From the NCBI GenBank assembly GCA_024698145.1, contig JAILRO010000045.1, forward strand, positions 78,740-142,739: a DNA stretch of 64,000 bases, in the 5' to 3' direction. Each line of letters starts with the position of its first letter. The stretch's first letter is position 1. The notes under the pieces were generated by a model that did not search any database, was not told the DNA's origin, and was given only the letters and a program-made list of their open reading frames with translations. Below, piece by piece: positions 43,942 to 51,207 of this stretch. This DNA comes from Lachnospiraceae bacterium. GTDB taxonomy: Bacteria > Bacillota > Clostridia > Lachnospirales > Lachnospiraceae. A program made the position numbers and the translations under genes.

Positions 43942-44412
43942 ATGAACATTACATACCAAAGAGCCACAATTGAAGATGTTAATATGCTTACAAGGTTCCG
44001 CCTTGATTATCTGGAGGCGGATATCGGTGGGATTAAGGAGGAAGAACGTGATGTTATAGAGGAGCGACTTCCCATCTACTACCGGGAACATTTAGACAAG
44101 GATTTCTTTGTTTACATGGCACGTGTTGGGGAAGAACCTGTCGGTTGCTGCTTTTTGCTTATAACTGAAAAGCCGTCTAATCCAAGCTTTATCAACGGAC
44201 GAACGGGCACAGTGTTAAATGTATATGTCAAGCCGGACTATCGAAGATGTGGCATTGCAAAGCAGCTTATGAATAATCTGTTAGAGGATGCCAAACTTAA
44301 GAACCTTGATTATGTTGAACTTAAGTCGACAGAGGATGGACATAAGCTATATCGTAATCTTGGCTTTAAGGACGAACAGTCGGAGTACTATAGAATGAAG
44401 ATTGAATTGTAG
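43942..44412 (+). CDS. GNAT family N-acetyltransferase
   Basis: The 156-residue acyl-CoA-dependent acetyltransferase has the acetyl-CoA-binding motif VLNVYVKPDYRRCGIAKQLM (RxCGIA in place of the usual QxxGxG/A) and a C-terminal LYRNLGFK strand typical of GNATs. The start opens with MNITYQRATIEDVNM, the family's first strand. GAGAGGG is only 3 bases before this ATG; an in-frame ATG 12 bases earlier has no ribosome site. The substrate is unknown. It starts a three-gene group with the zinc-ribbon protein and a small membrane protein. Confidence 0.85.
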   Translation: MNITYQRATIEDVNMLTRFRLDYLEADIGGIKEEERDVIEERLPIYYREHLDKDFFVYMARVGEEPVGCCFLLITEKPSNPSFINGRTGTVLNVYVKPDYRRCGIAKQLMNNLLEDAKLKNLDYVELKSTEDGHKLYRNLGFKDEQSEYYRMKIEL

Positions 44413-44423
44413 GAGGAATGCAA

Positions 44424-45617
44424 ATGATACTTGATTGTCCTGCCTGTGGTGCGGCACTTGTTTATGATCCTGTTACAGGCAAAATGATGTGTGAAAGCTG
44501 CGGTAACCTGTATGAAACATATGAGCTTTCAGAGGATTATGAAAAGCGAGGTCAAAAAGAAACAGAATACGGCGGTGATGAAAAAAAGGTTCTATCGGAA
44601 GACGGAGATACAATGGAGGTCAACATTTATTCTTGTACGGCGTGCGGCGCTGAGATAATGGTCAATGATGTTGAGGTGTCCACTTTCTGTTCATATTGCG
44701 GACAGCCAACCCTTGTGTTTTCCAGATTAGAAAGTGCAAGGAGACCACGTTACATTCTGCCGTTTAAGGTGACAAAAGCGCAGGCTATCTCTATCATAAA
44801 AGACAATTTTGCTGATGGCTTTTTTGTACCTGATGATATCAAGAATGTTGAGATGAAAAGAGTAAGGGGAATATACATACCGTATTTTCTGTATGACATT
44901 CATTATGAGGATACGGCATATCTTCTTGGAACTGTCGGAACTGCCCAAAACTCAAAAGCAATTTGTTATTACAGAAAAGCGGAATGTGATTTTGATAAGC
45001 TTGCATTTGATGCATCAGTAAGGCTTGATGATACGCTTTCAAGGAAATTAAATCCGTTCTACCCGGGGTATCTTAAAAAGTTTTCGCCGGAGTATCTTTC
45101 GGGTTTTTACGCTGATTTTCATGATGCCAATGAAGATAAAATAAGAGCGCGTGCTGTTGTCAGAGCAAAGAGTGTATTTGAAAATGAACTAAAAAGATGT
45201 GTTGTGGCCAATAATGTCAAAATCCTTAAAAACGACCCAAAGTTTGAGATAACAGGAATACATTATGCTCTTTATCCTGCGTGGTTTGCAACGTTTGTTA
45301 ACGATGGAAAACCATATACTTTAATAATAAACGGGCAGACGGAAAAACTTGTCGGAAGTGTTCCGTATAACAGGGAAAAAGTGAAAAAAACCATTCTTAT
45401 TCTTTGGCTGCTTCTTACAATAATTCTATGGTGCATTTTATATCCGTGGTTTTTGTTTTTGAAGAATCCTATAAGTATTCATTATTTGACGGGTCTTATT
45501 ATGATGGCTCCGGGAATCAGGTTTGGATTTAAAAACTTCTATGATATTAAGAAGAATACCAAGCTTACGGCTCTTAAACAGACAGACCGATACGTTAAGG
45601 AAAGACAGGAGGGGTAG
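44424..45617 (+). CDS. TFIIB-type zinc-ribbon membrane protein of unknown function
   Basis: The 397-residue protein starts with two zinc ribbons (CPACG...CESCG at residues 5-28 and CTACG...CSYCG at about 70-92). A central domain with IPYFLYDIHYED and ALYPAWFATFVNDGKPYTL follows. Near the end are two membrane helices (TILILWLLLTIILWCILYPW, LTGLIMMAPGIRF). I recognise it as the zinc-ribbon type common in Lachnospiraceae but know no function. AGGAGG is 7 bases before the ATG at 44424; the ATG at 44418 is too close. Only 2 bases separate it from the next small gene. Confidence 0.75.
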   Translation: MILDCPACGAALVYDPVTGKMMCESCGNLYETYELSEDYEKRGQKETEYGGDEKKVLSEDGDTMEVNIYSCTACGAEIMVNDVEVSTFCSYCGQPTLVFSRLESARRPRYILPFKVTKAQAISIIKDNFADGFFVPDDIKNVEMKRVRGIYIPYFLYDIHYEDTAYLLGTVGTAQNSKAICYYRKAECDFDKLAFDASVRLDDTLSRKLNPFYPGYLKKFSPEYLSGFYADFHDANEDKIRARAVVRAKSVFENELKRCVVANNVKILKNDPKFEITGIHYALYPAWFATFVNDGKPYTLIINGQTEKLVGSVPYNREKVKKTILILWLLLTIILWCILYPWFLFLKNPISIHYLTGLIMMAPGIRFGFKNFYDIKKNTKLTALKQTDRYVKERQEG

Positions 45618-45619
45618 CT

Positions 45620-45850
45620 ATGGAGCTTGTAATAGTAACTATTATATTGAGCGCGGGAATAGCGTTTTCATTAAGTATATGGATAGTGTCGTCATATCTT
45701 AAGAAGTCCAACGACTACGGTGATGATTTTGGAGAAATGTTTGATGTTGTTCTATCGTCCATGAAGATTACAGAACAGGATGAGGGACCTAATCTTTCGA
45801 CGGTGGAGCGCAGGTGGAAAAAACGCTCTGATAAGAATAAGTTGCAATGA
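45620..45850 (+). CDS. Small single-pass membrane protein, unknown
   Basis: The 76-residue protein has one N-terminal membrane helix (LVIVTIILSAGIAFSLSIWI) and a charged cytoplasmic tail containing DDFGEMFDVVLSSMKITEQD. It starts 2 bases after the zinc-ribbon gene with AGGAGGGG as ribosome site, so the two are translated together and probably act together. A damaged second copy of its tail lies at 43828-43926. I do not recognise a family. Confidence 0.7.
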   Translation: MELVIVTIILSAGIAFSLSIWIVSSYLKKSNDYGDDFGEMFDVVLSSMKITEQDEGPNLSTVERRWKKRSDKNKLQ

Positions 45851-45857
45851 AGATATA

Positions 45858-45886
45858 TTGTGCTTCTTGGATTTATGATGTATAAT
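45858..45886 (+). promoter_or_regulatory. Promoter of hprK
   Basis: TTGTGC, 17 bases, TATAAT, about 67 bases before the hprK start codon. Confidence 0.65.
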
Positions 45887-45952
45887 TGTCAAAGACATTT
45901 TTTGAGGTGGCAACGCCCCAAAAACATAGTAACAGTGTAGAAAGGAGACGAT

Positions 45953-46876
45953 ATGTACTCGATAACACTAACGCAGTTAATAGAGAAAATGAACCTCGTC
46001 AATCATCTTCCCGAGATTAATACTGACGAGATTTTAATAACAGATCCTGACATCAACAGACCGGCGGTGCAGTTGTCCGGTTTCTTTGAACATTTTGATG
46101 AAAACAGGATTCAGATATGTGGTAATGTTGAACATGCTTATATTGCAAGCATGGACGACAAAAAGAAGCGCGAGGAGATATTTGATAAGTTGTTTCAGCA
46201 CAACTTCCCGTGCCTTGTGTTCTGCCGTGGATTAGAGCCTCAGGATTTTATTATTGAGGCGGGAAGGAAATACGGTATTCCTGTTCTTACGACGGAGGCA
46301 ACGACGTCTGCATTTGTTCACGAGACTGTTAGATGGCTTCATGTAGAACTTGCACCGAGAATCTCGATTCATGCGGTGCTTGTAGATGTGTATGGTGTCG
46401 GTGTTCTTATTACGGGTGAAAGCGGAATCGGTAAGTCGGAGGCTGCTCTTGAACTTATCAAGCGTGGACATCGTCTTGTTTCGGATGATGTGGTAGAGAT
46501 TAAGAAAGTGTCTGATGATACGCTTGTCGGTACCTCGCCAGAGATAACAAGACATTTCATCGAACTTAGAGGTATAGGTATCATTGATGTTAAGGCGCTT
46601 TTCGGTTTTGAGTGTGTTAAAATGACTCAGAGTATAGACCTAGTAATCAATCTCGAAGAGTGGGACAAGGAAGCCAACTATGATAGAATGGGACTAGAGG
46701 ACCATTATACAGAGTACCTTGGTAATCAGGTGGTAACGTACAACATCCCGATTAGACCGGGTCGAAATCTTGCGATTATTGTTGAATCGGCAGCTGTCAA
46801 CCATCGTCAGAAAGAGATGGGCTACAATGCAGCGCAGGAGATATACAACAGAGTGACGCAGAATATGAAGAAATAA
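45953..46876 (+). CDS. hprK: HPr kinase/phosphorylase
   Basis: HprK phosphorylates HPr or Crh on Ser46 when glycolytic intermediates are high, and removes the phosphate when they are low, driving carbon-catabolite control. The 307-residue protein has an N-terminal regulatory domain, Walker A GESGIGKS at 155-162, LIKRGHRLVSDDVVEI, and the family signature ELRGIGIIDVKALFG. AAGGAG lies 6 bases before the ATG. Of the two HPr-like proteins here only that at 50848 has Ser46, so that one is its likely substrate. glk follows 22 bases later. Confidence 0.95.
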   Translation: MYSITLTQLIEKMNLVNHLPEINTDEILITDPDINRPAVQLSGFFEHFDENRIQICGNVEHAYIASMDDKKKREEIFDKLFQHNFPCLVFCRGLEPQDFIIEAGRKYGIPVLTTEATTSAFVHETVRWLHVELAPRISIHAVLVDVYGVGVLITGESGIGKSEAALELIKRGHRLVSDDVVEIKKVSDDTLVGTSPEITRHFIELRGIGIIDVKALFGFECVKMTQSIDLVINLEEWDKEANYDRMGLEDHYTEYLGNQVVTYNIPIRPGRNLAIIVESAAVNHRQKEMGYNAAQEIYNRVTQNMKK

Positions 46877-46898
46877 AATATAAGTAAGGAGAATCAAA

Positions 46899-47840
46899 AT
46901 GAGCAAATACGTATTTGGAGTAGATATCGGAGGAACTACAGTAAAACTTGGATTTTTCACAGAGGAAGGCGAGCTTCTTGATAAGTGGGAAATCCCTACA
47001 AGAAAGGACGAAGGCGGCAAGTATATTCTTCCTGATGTAGCTTCTGCGATTAATGCCAAAATAGAAGAAAAAGGAATATCCAAAGAGGACGTAATCGGTG
47101 CCGGTATCGGCGTTCCCGGTCCTGTAAGAGATGACGGAACAGTGCTTAGATGCGTTAATCTCGGTTGGGGCGTATTCAATGTTGAGACAGAGTTTGAGAA
47201 CCTGACAGGTTTTTCTTGCAAGGTTGGTAATGATGCAAACATGGCATCTCTCGGTGAGATGTGGATGGGAGGCGGTAAGGGCTTCTCTTCAATCGTTATG
47301 GTAACGCTTGGAACCGGTGTTGGTGGAGGAATCATAATCAACGGAAAGATGCTTTACGGAATTAACGGTGCAGGCGGCGAGATAGGACACATTTGTGTAA
47401 ATGATTCTGAGACGGAAGTCTGCGGCTGCGGTAAGAAGGGATGCCTTGAGCAGTACACTTCAGCAACAGGTATAACAAGAATGGCAGAGCGTGCTCTCAA
47501 CAATACAGATCGAGCTTCTAAGCTTAGAAATGTTCAGTATATTTCTGCAAAGGAAATATTTGATGCAGCAAAAGAAGGTGACGACCTTGCGCTTGAACTT
47601 GTTGAAGATCACGGTAAAACTTTGGGTAAGGCACTTGCAACAGTTGCCTGTGTTTGTGACCCTGAAGCATTTGTTATCGGTGGTGGAGTTTCGAGAGCCG
47701 GAGATATTTTGCTTGATACAACTGCAAAGTACTATCAGCAGTATGTATTCCATGCATGTAAGAACACAAAGTTTGTTTTAGCTACTTTGGGCAACGACGC
47801 AGGTATTTACGGTTGTGCCGAAGCCATTTTAACCAAATAG
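46899..47840 (+). CDS. glkA: ROK-family glucokinase
   Basis: The 313-residue sugar kinase has the ATP site GVDIGGTTVKLGFF, the catalytic base in GNDANMASLGEMW, and the ROK zinc signature CGCGKKGCLEQYTS, with ALATVACVCDPEAFVIGGGV near the end. This is the Firmicute GlcK type. There is no helix-turn-helix, so it is an enzyme rather than a ROK repressor. It sits just after hprK, linking glucose phosphorylation to catabolite control, and ends at a strong terminator. Confidence 0.93.
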   Translation: MSKYVFGVDIGGTTVKLGFFTEEGELLDKWEIPTRKDEGGKYILPDVASAINAKIEEKGISKEDVIGAGIGVPGPVRDDGTVLRCVNLGWGVFNVETEFENLTGFSCKVGNDANMASLGEMWMGGGKGFSSIVMVTLGTGVGGGIIINGKMLYGINGAGGEIGHICVNDSETEVCGCGKKGCLEQYTSATGITRMAERALNNTDRASKLRNVQYISAKEIFDAAKEGDDLALELVEDHGKTLGKALATVACVCDPEAFVIGGGVSRAGDILLDTTAKYYQQYVFHACKNTKFVLATLGNDAGIYGCAEAILTK

Positions 47841-47865
47841 TATAATTACATTGTTCAAAAAGACG

Positions 47866-47893
47866 AAAGGGGAGAGTTTCTCCCCTTTTTTTT
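47866..47893 (+). terminator. Strong Rho-independent terminator after glkA
   Basis: Stem AAAGGGGAGA / TCTCCCCTTT with a 3-base loop runs into eight T. Confidence 0.92.
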
Positions 47894-47907
47894 CGTGACT
47901 TCTTATA

Positions 47908-47937
47908 TTGATTTTACGGTAAACGATAGAATATAAT
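47908..47937 (+). promoter_or_regulatory. Promoter of the murB-rapZ-whiA-crh operon
   Basis: TTGATT, 18 bases, TATAAT, just past the glkA terminator. Confidence 0.6.
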
Positions 47938-48001
47938 TATCTATGCGTCCGACGACAGGCATAATTTGGACGTGTGGAATCATTTATTATAAAAAAGGAT
48001 A

Positions 48002-48925
48002 ATGGTTGGTCACGCAATGAATCAGAATTTATTGAATGAATTATATAGAATTGTCGGAGAAGACAATGTCAAACTTCAGGAACCGATGGCTATGCATACT
48101 ACTTTTCGTATCGGTGGTCCGGCACAGTATTTTGTGATGCCGATGGATACGGAGGAATTGTCTCAGGTAGTTTTGCTTTGTAAAGCAGAGAAGGTTCCGT
48201 TTTTTGTGTTGGGACACGGAAGCAATATTCTTGTAAGTGACAAGGGTATGTCCGGTGTGGTTATCAGACTTTACACAAACTATGCAGGTTATTCCGTTAA
48301 GGGCAATATGGTCAGTGCCAAGGCGGGAATTATGCTTAATAAGTTAGGTGCATCACTTCTTGAGGAGGGACTTACCGGATTTGAGTTTGCAGCGGGAATC
48401 CCGGGAACCTTGGGTGGTGCTATCGTTATGAATGCAGGCGCTTACGGTGGCGAAATGAAAGATATCGTCAAGAGCGTTTCTTTAATGGATGAAAACGGCA
48501 ACATTTTCAAGAAATCGTGTGAAGAGATGGAGTTTGCTTATCGTCACAGTATTGTGCAGGATAAGGGATACATCGTGCTTGGTGCCGATCTTATGTTAAA
48601 AGAGGGCAACAAGGAAGAGATAAAAGCGAAAATGGATGAATTGGCACTTGCCAGAAAGACAAAGCAGCCGCTTGAGTTTCCAAGTGCGGGTTCAACATTT
48701 AAGAGACCGGAAGGATATTTTGCAGGCAAGCTTATAATGGATGCCGGCCTTGCGGGCTATACGGTTGGTGGAGCACAGGTTTCCGAGAAACACTGTGGTT
48801 TTGTGATTAACAAAGGTGGTGCTACGGCGCAGGACGTCGTAACGCTTATGAATGACGTGAAACGAATTGTACAGGATAAGTTTTCGGTTGAACTTGAGCC
48901 GGAGGTTAAAGTTATCGGAGACTAA
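48002..48925 (+). CDS. murB: UDP-N-acetylenolpyruvoylglucosamine reductase
   Basis: MurB reduces UDP-GlcNAc-enolpyruvate to UDP-MurNAc with FAD, early in peptidoglycan synthesis. The 307-residue type II enzyme has the FAD site LGHGSNILVSDKGMSG and GIPGTLGGAIVMNAGAYGGE, and the catalytic Ser in SAGSTFKRPEGYFAGKLI, then VSEKHCGFVIN. AAAAGGAT lies 5 bases before the ATG; an ATG at 48017 is an alternative. It leads the conserved murB-rapZ-whiA-crh group. Confidence 0.95.
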   Translation: MVGHAMNQNLLNELYRIVGEDNVKLQEPMAMHTTFRIGGPAQYFVMPMDTEELSQVVLLCKAEKVPFFVLGHGSNILVSDKGMSGVVIRLYTNYAGYSVKGNMVSAKAGIMLNKLGASLLEEGLTGFEFAAGIPGTLGGAIVMNAGAYGGEMKDIVKSVSLMDENGNIFKKSCEEMEFAYRHSIVQDKGYIVLGADLMLKEGNKEEIKAKMDELALARKTKQPLEFPSAGSTFKRPEGYFAGKLIMDAGLAGYTVGGAQVSEKHCGFVINKGGATAQDVVTLMNDVKRIVQDKFSVELEPEVKVIGD

Positions 48926-48938
48926 TGGGGAGCAGATT

Positions 48939-49814
48939 ATGAGGTTTGTTATCGTTACGGGCATGAGCGGTGCCGGAAAAAGTACAACGCTTAACACATT
49001 GGAAGATATCGGTTATTTCTGCGTGGATAATCTTCCGATTCAGTTGATTAAGAATTTTGCAGAGATTGCCTATGCAAAGGACAACGACATAGATAACGTG
49101 GCTATAGGTGTGGATATCCGAAGCGGAGTATATCTTGAACAGTTATCGGAATGTCTTGCCGAACTCAAGAGCGAGAACTACGATTATGAGATACTCTTCC
49201 TGGATTCTAACGATGACGTACTTATCAAGAGATACAAAGAAACAAGACGTAACCATCCGCTTGCAAGAGACGGACGGATTGAGGAAGGAATCAAAAGCGA
49301 GAGAAGCAGAATCGCGTTCCTTAGAAAAGAAGCAGACTATATTATAGATACAACAAGCTTGCTTACAAGAGAGTTAAAGGCAGAGCTTGCAAAGATATTT
49401 ATCGAGAATACCGAATATGCCAACTTTATCGTAAGTGTGGTTTCTTTCGGATTTAAGTATGGAATACCGCGAGATGCGGATCTTGTTCTGGATGTGAGGT
49501 TTTTGCCGAATCCATACTATGATTTGGATCTGCGCCCATTTACCGGTAATGACGATCCGATTAGGGACTTTGTTATGCAGTTTGATGTGGCAAAAGAGTT
49601 CCTTAATAAGACCGTTGATTTGTTGGAGTTTTTGATTCCCAACTATATCAAAGAAGGGAAAAATGGTCTTGTTATAGCAGTGGGTTGTACCGGTGGTAAG
49701 CACAGATCGGTAACACTTGCCAATGGAATATACAAGGAGTTGGAATCGACACCTTACAGCATAAGAGTTGAACACAGAGATATAGAAAAGGATGCAGTCA
49801 GAAAGGGAAAGTGA
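48939..49814 (+). CDS. rapZ: RapZ/YvcJ-family nucleotide-binding protein
   Basis: The 291-residue P-loop protein has Walker A GMSGAGKS at residues 8-15, a conserved ARDGRIEEGIKSERSRI region and a C-terminal AVGCTGGKHRSVTLA. RapZ in E. coli controls the GlmZ small RNA. YvcJ in B. subtilis is an ATP/GTPase linked to competence and cell envelope. Its role in clostridia is not known. The ATG at 48939 follows GGGGAG; an upstream in-frame start lies inside murB. The stop overlaps the whiA upstream region. Confidence 0.93.
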   Translation: MRFVIVTGMSGAGKSTTLNTLEDIGYFCVDNLPIQLIKNFAEIAYAKDNDIDNVAIGVDIRSGVYLEQLSECLAELKSENYDYEILFLDSNDDVLIKRYKETRRNHPLARDGRIEEGIKSERSRIAFLRKEADYIIDTTSLLTRELKAELAKIFIENTEYANFIVSVVSFGFKYGIPRDADLVLDVRFLPNPYYDLDLRPFTGNDDPIRDFVMQFDVAKEFLNKTVDLLEFLIPNYIKEGKNGLVIAVGCTGGKHRSVTLANGIYKELESTPYSIRVEHRDIEKDAVRKGK

Positions 49815-49816
49815 TT

Positions 49817-50815
49817 ATGTCGTTTTCTACCAAGGTGAAGGAAGAGATAGAAAAACACAGCACAGTTGCCAGGCATTGTCAGATCGCCGAGCTTTTGGCA
49901 TTGACGCTTGCGTCCGGTGAAGTTATGTTTTCGTCAGGTAACATTTATCTTCGACTCTTTCCGGAGAATAAGCTTGCCTACAACAAGATCTGCAGGCTTA
50001 CAGATATATTATTTAACAAAGAAATTACATACGATACAGATGGCAAGAATATTGTTATTTCCGATCCTGATACGTGCAGACGATTTCTCACAACCGTGAA
50101 GCTTGCTGACGCGGTAGATGAAATGGCACAGGATTGGCTGGATGATGATGAACTTGAAGAGAATCTTGTTGATAACGAGATTTTGTATGTCTCTACGCAT
50201 GGCATATCATTAGAGAATTGCCGGTTTCCGCGACAGGTGATTTTGAAGGATTGCTGCAAGAAGGCATTTTTAAGAGGATTATTCCTTAACAACGGTTCGG
50301 TAAATGATCCCAATAAGGCTTATCATTTTGAAATAGTGTTGCGCAATAAGGATATGGCAGGGGTAGTCAAGGAGATTATTACCGGTTTTTCTTTGGAAGC
50401 CAAGATTGTTAAGCGCAAAAAGTATTACGTTGTTTATTTGAAAGAAGGTTCTATGATAGTTGACATGCTCAACATCATGGAGGCATATGTAAGTCTTATG
50501 GATATGGAAAATATCCGAATACTTAAGGATATGCGTAATAATATCAATCGTCAGGTTAACTGCGAAACTGCCAATATCAAGAAAACAGTCGGAGCAGCAA
50601 GAAGACAGATAGAAGATATTCAATATATAGAAAAGACAAAAGGACTTAAGTATCTTAACGACTCGCTTCGTGAGATTGCAGAACTTAGGTTGGAACAGCC
50701 GGATGCTGATCTGGCACTTTTAGGAACAATGTTGGAACCACCGATATCCAAATCCGGTGTGAACCATAGATTAAGAAAGATAGGCAAGATTGCTGAAGAA
50801 CTCAGACAATCATAG
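49817..50815 (+). CDS. whiA: DNA-binding protein WhiA
   Basis: The 332-residue protein has the N-terminal LAGLIDADG-like fold without nuclease residues (FLRGLFLNNGSVNDPNKAYH) and a C-terminal helix-turn-helix (LREIAELRLEQPDADLALLG ... SKSGVNHRLRKI). WhiA controls sporulation septation in Streptomyces and affects division and chromosome segregation in B. subtilis. The ATG at 49817 follows GAAAGGGAAAG inside the rapZ end; a GTG at 49811 is possible. The rapZ-whiA-crh order is that of B. subtilis without yvcK between. Confidence 0.93.
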   Translation: MSFSTKVKEEIEKHSTVARHCQIAELLALTLASGEVMFSSGNIYLRLFPENKLAYNKICRLTDILFNKEITYDTDGKNIVISDPDTCRRFLTTVKLADAVDEMAQDWLDDDELEENLVDNEILYVSTHGISLENCRFPRQVILKDCCKKAFLRGLFLNNGSVNDPNKAYHFEIVLRNKDMAGVVKEIITGFSLEAKIVKRKKYYVVYLKEGSMIVDMLNIMEAYVSLMDMENIRILKDMRNNINRQVNCETANIKKTVGAARRQIEDIQYIEKTKGLKYLNDSLREIAELRLEQPDADLALLGTMLEPPISKSGVNHRLRKIGKIAEELRQS

Positions 50816-50847
50816 TCGAATCATTTATTTTCAAGGAGGTTTTTACC

Positions 50848-51105
50848 ATGGTTAGCGAAACTGTCAACGTTAATCTTTCGCAAGATGCAGAGGCAAGACC
50901 TGTGGCCGTATTGGTACAAAAGGCAAGCCAGTTTGAAAGTCGTGTTTTTATTGAGTCGGGTGACAAGAAGATTAATGCAAAGAGCATTATGGGTATGATG
51001 AGTCTTGGTCTCAATCAGGATGAAGAGATTACTGTAACAGCAGAAGGTGATGATGAGGCAGAGGCATTAAAGGATATTGTTGCATATATCAAAAATGCAG
51101 AATAA
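50848..51105 (+). CDS. crh: Crh-like HPr paralogue (Ser46 present, His15 replaced by Glu)
   Basis: The 85-residue HPr fold is the same length as B. subtilis Crh and aligns without gaps. Position 15 is Glu (QDAEARPVAVLV), so no phosphate can be taken from enzyme I. Position 46 is Ser within NAKSIMGMMSLGL, the classic HprK target loop. B. subtilis Crh has Gln15 and Ser46 and lies just after whiA, as here. The protein should therefore be a dedicated signalling HPr that carries seryl-phosphate to CcpA. AAGGAGG lies 8 bases before the ATG. Confidence 0.9.
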   Translation: MVSETVNVNLSQDAEARPVAVLVQKASQFESRVFIESGDKKINAKSIMGMMSLGLNQDEEITVTAEGDDEAEALKDIVAYIKNAE

Positions 51106-51130
51106 TAGGGTTCTTTACTTGCCCTATTTG
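51104..51130 (+). terminator. Weak terminator after crh
   Basis: Stem AATAGGG / CCCTATT with an 11-base loop follows the stop codon; only a short T run follows. Confidence 0.5.
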
Positions 51131-51207
51131 TGACAATATGATAGAATATAATCTGTCCATTGTTTTGGATTATTTGTTAGGTATCTGGTAGAAAAGTAGG
51201 TGGAGTT

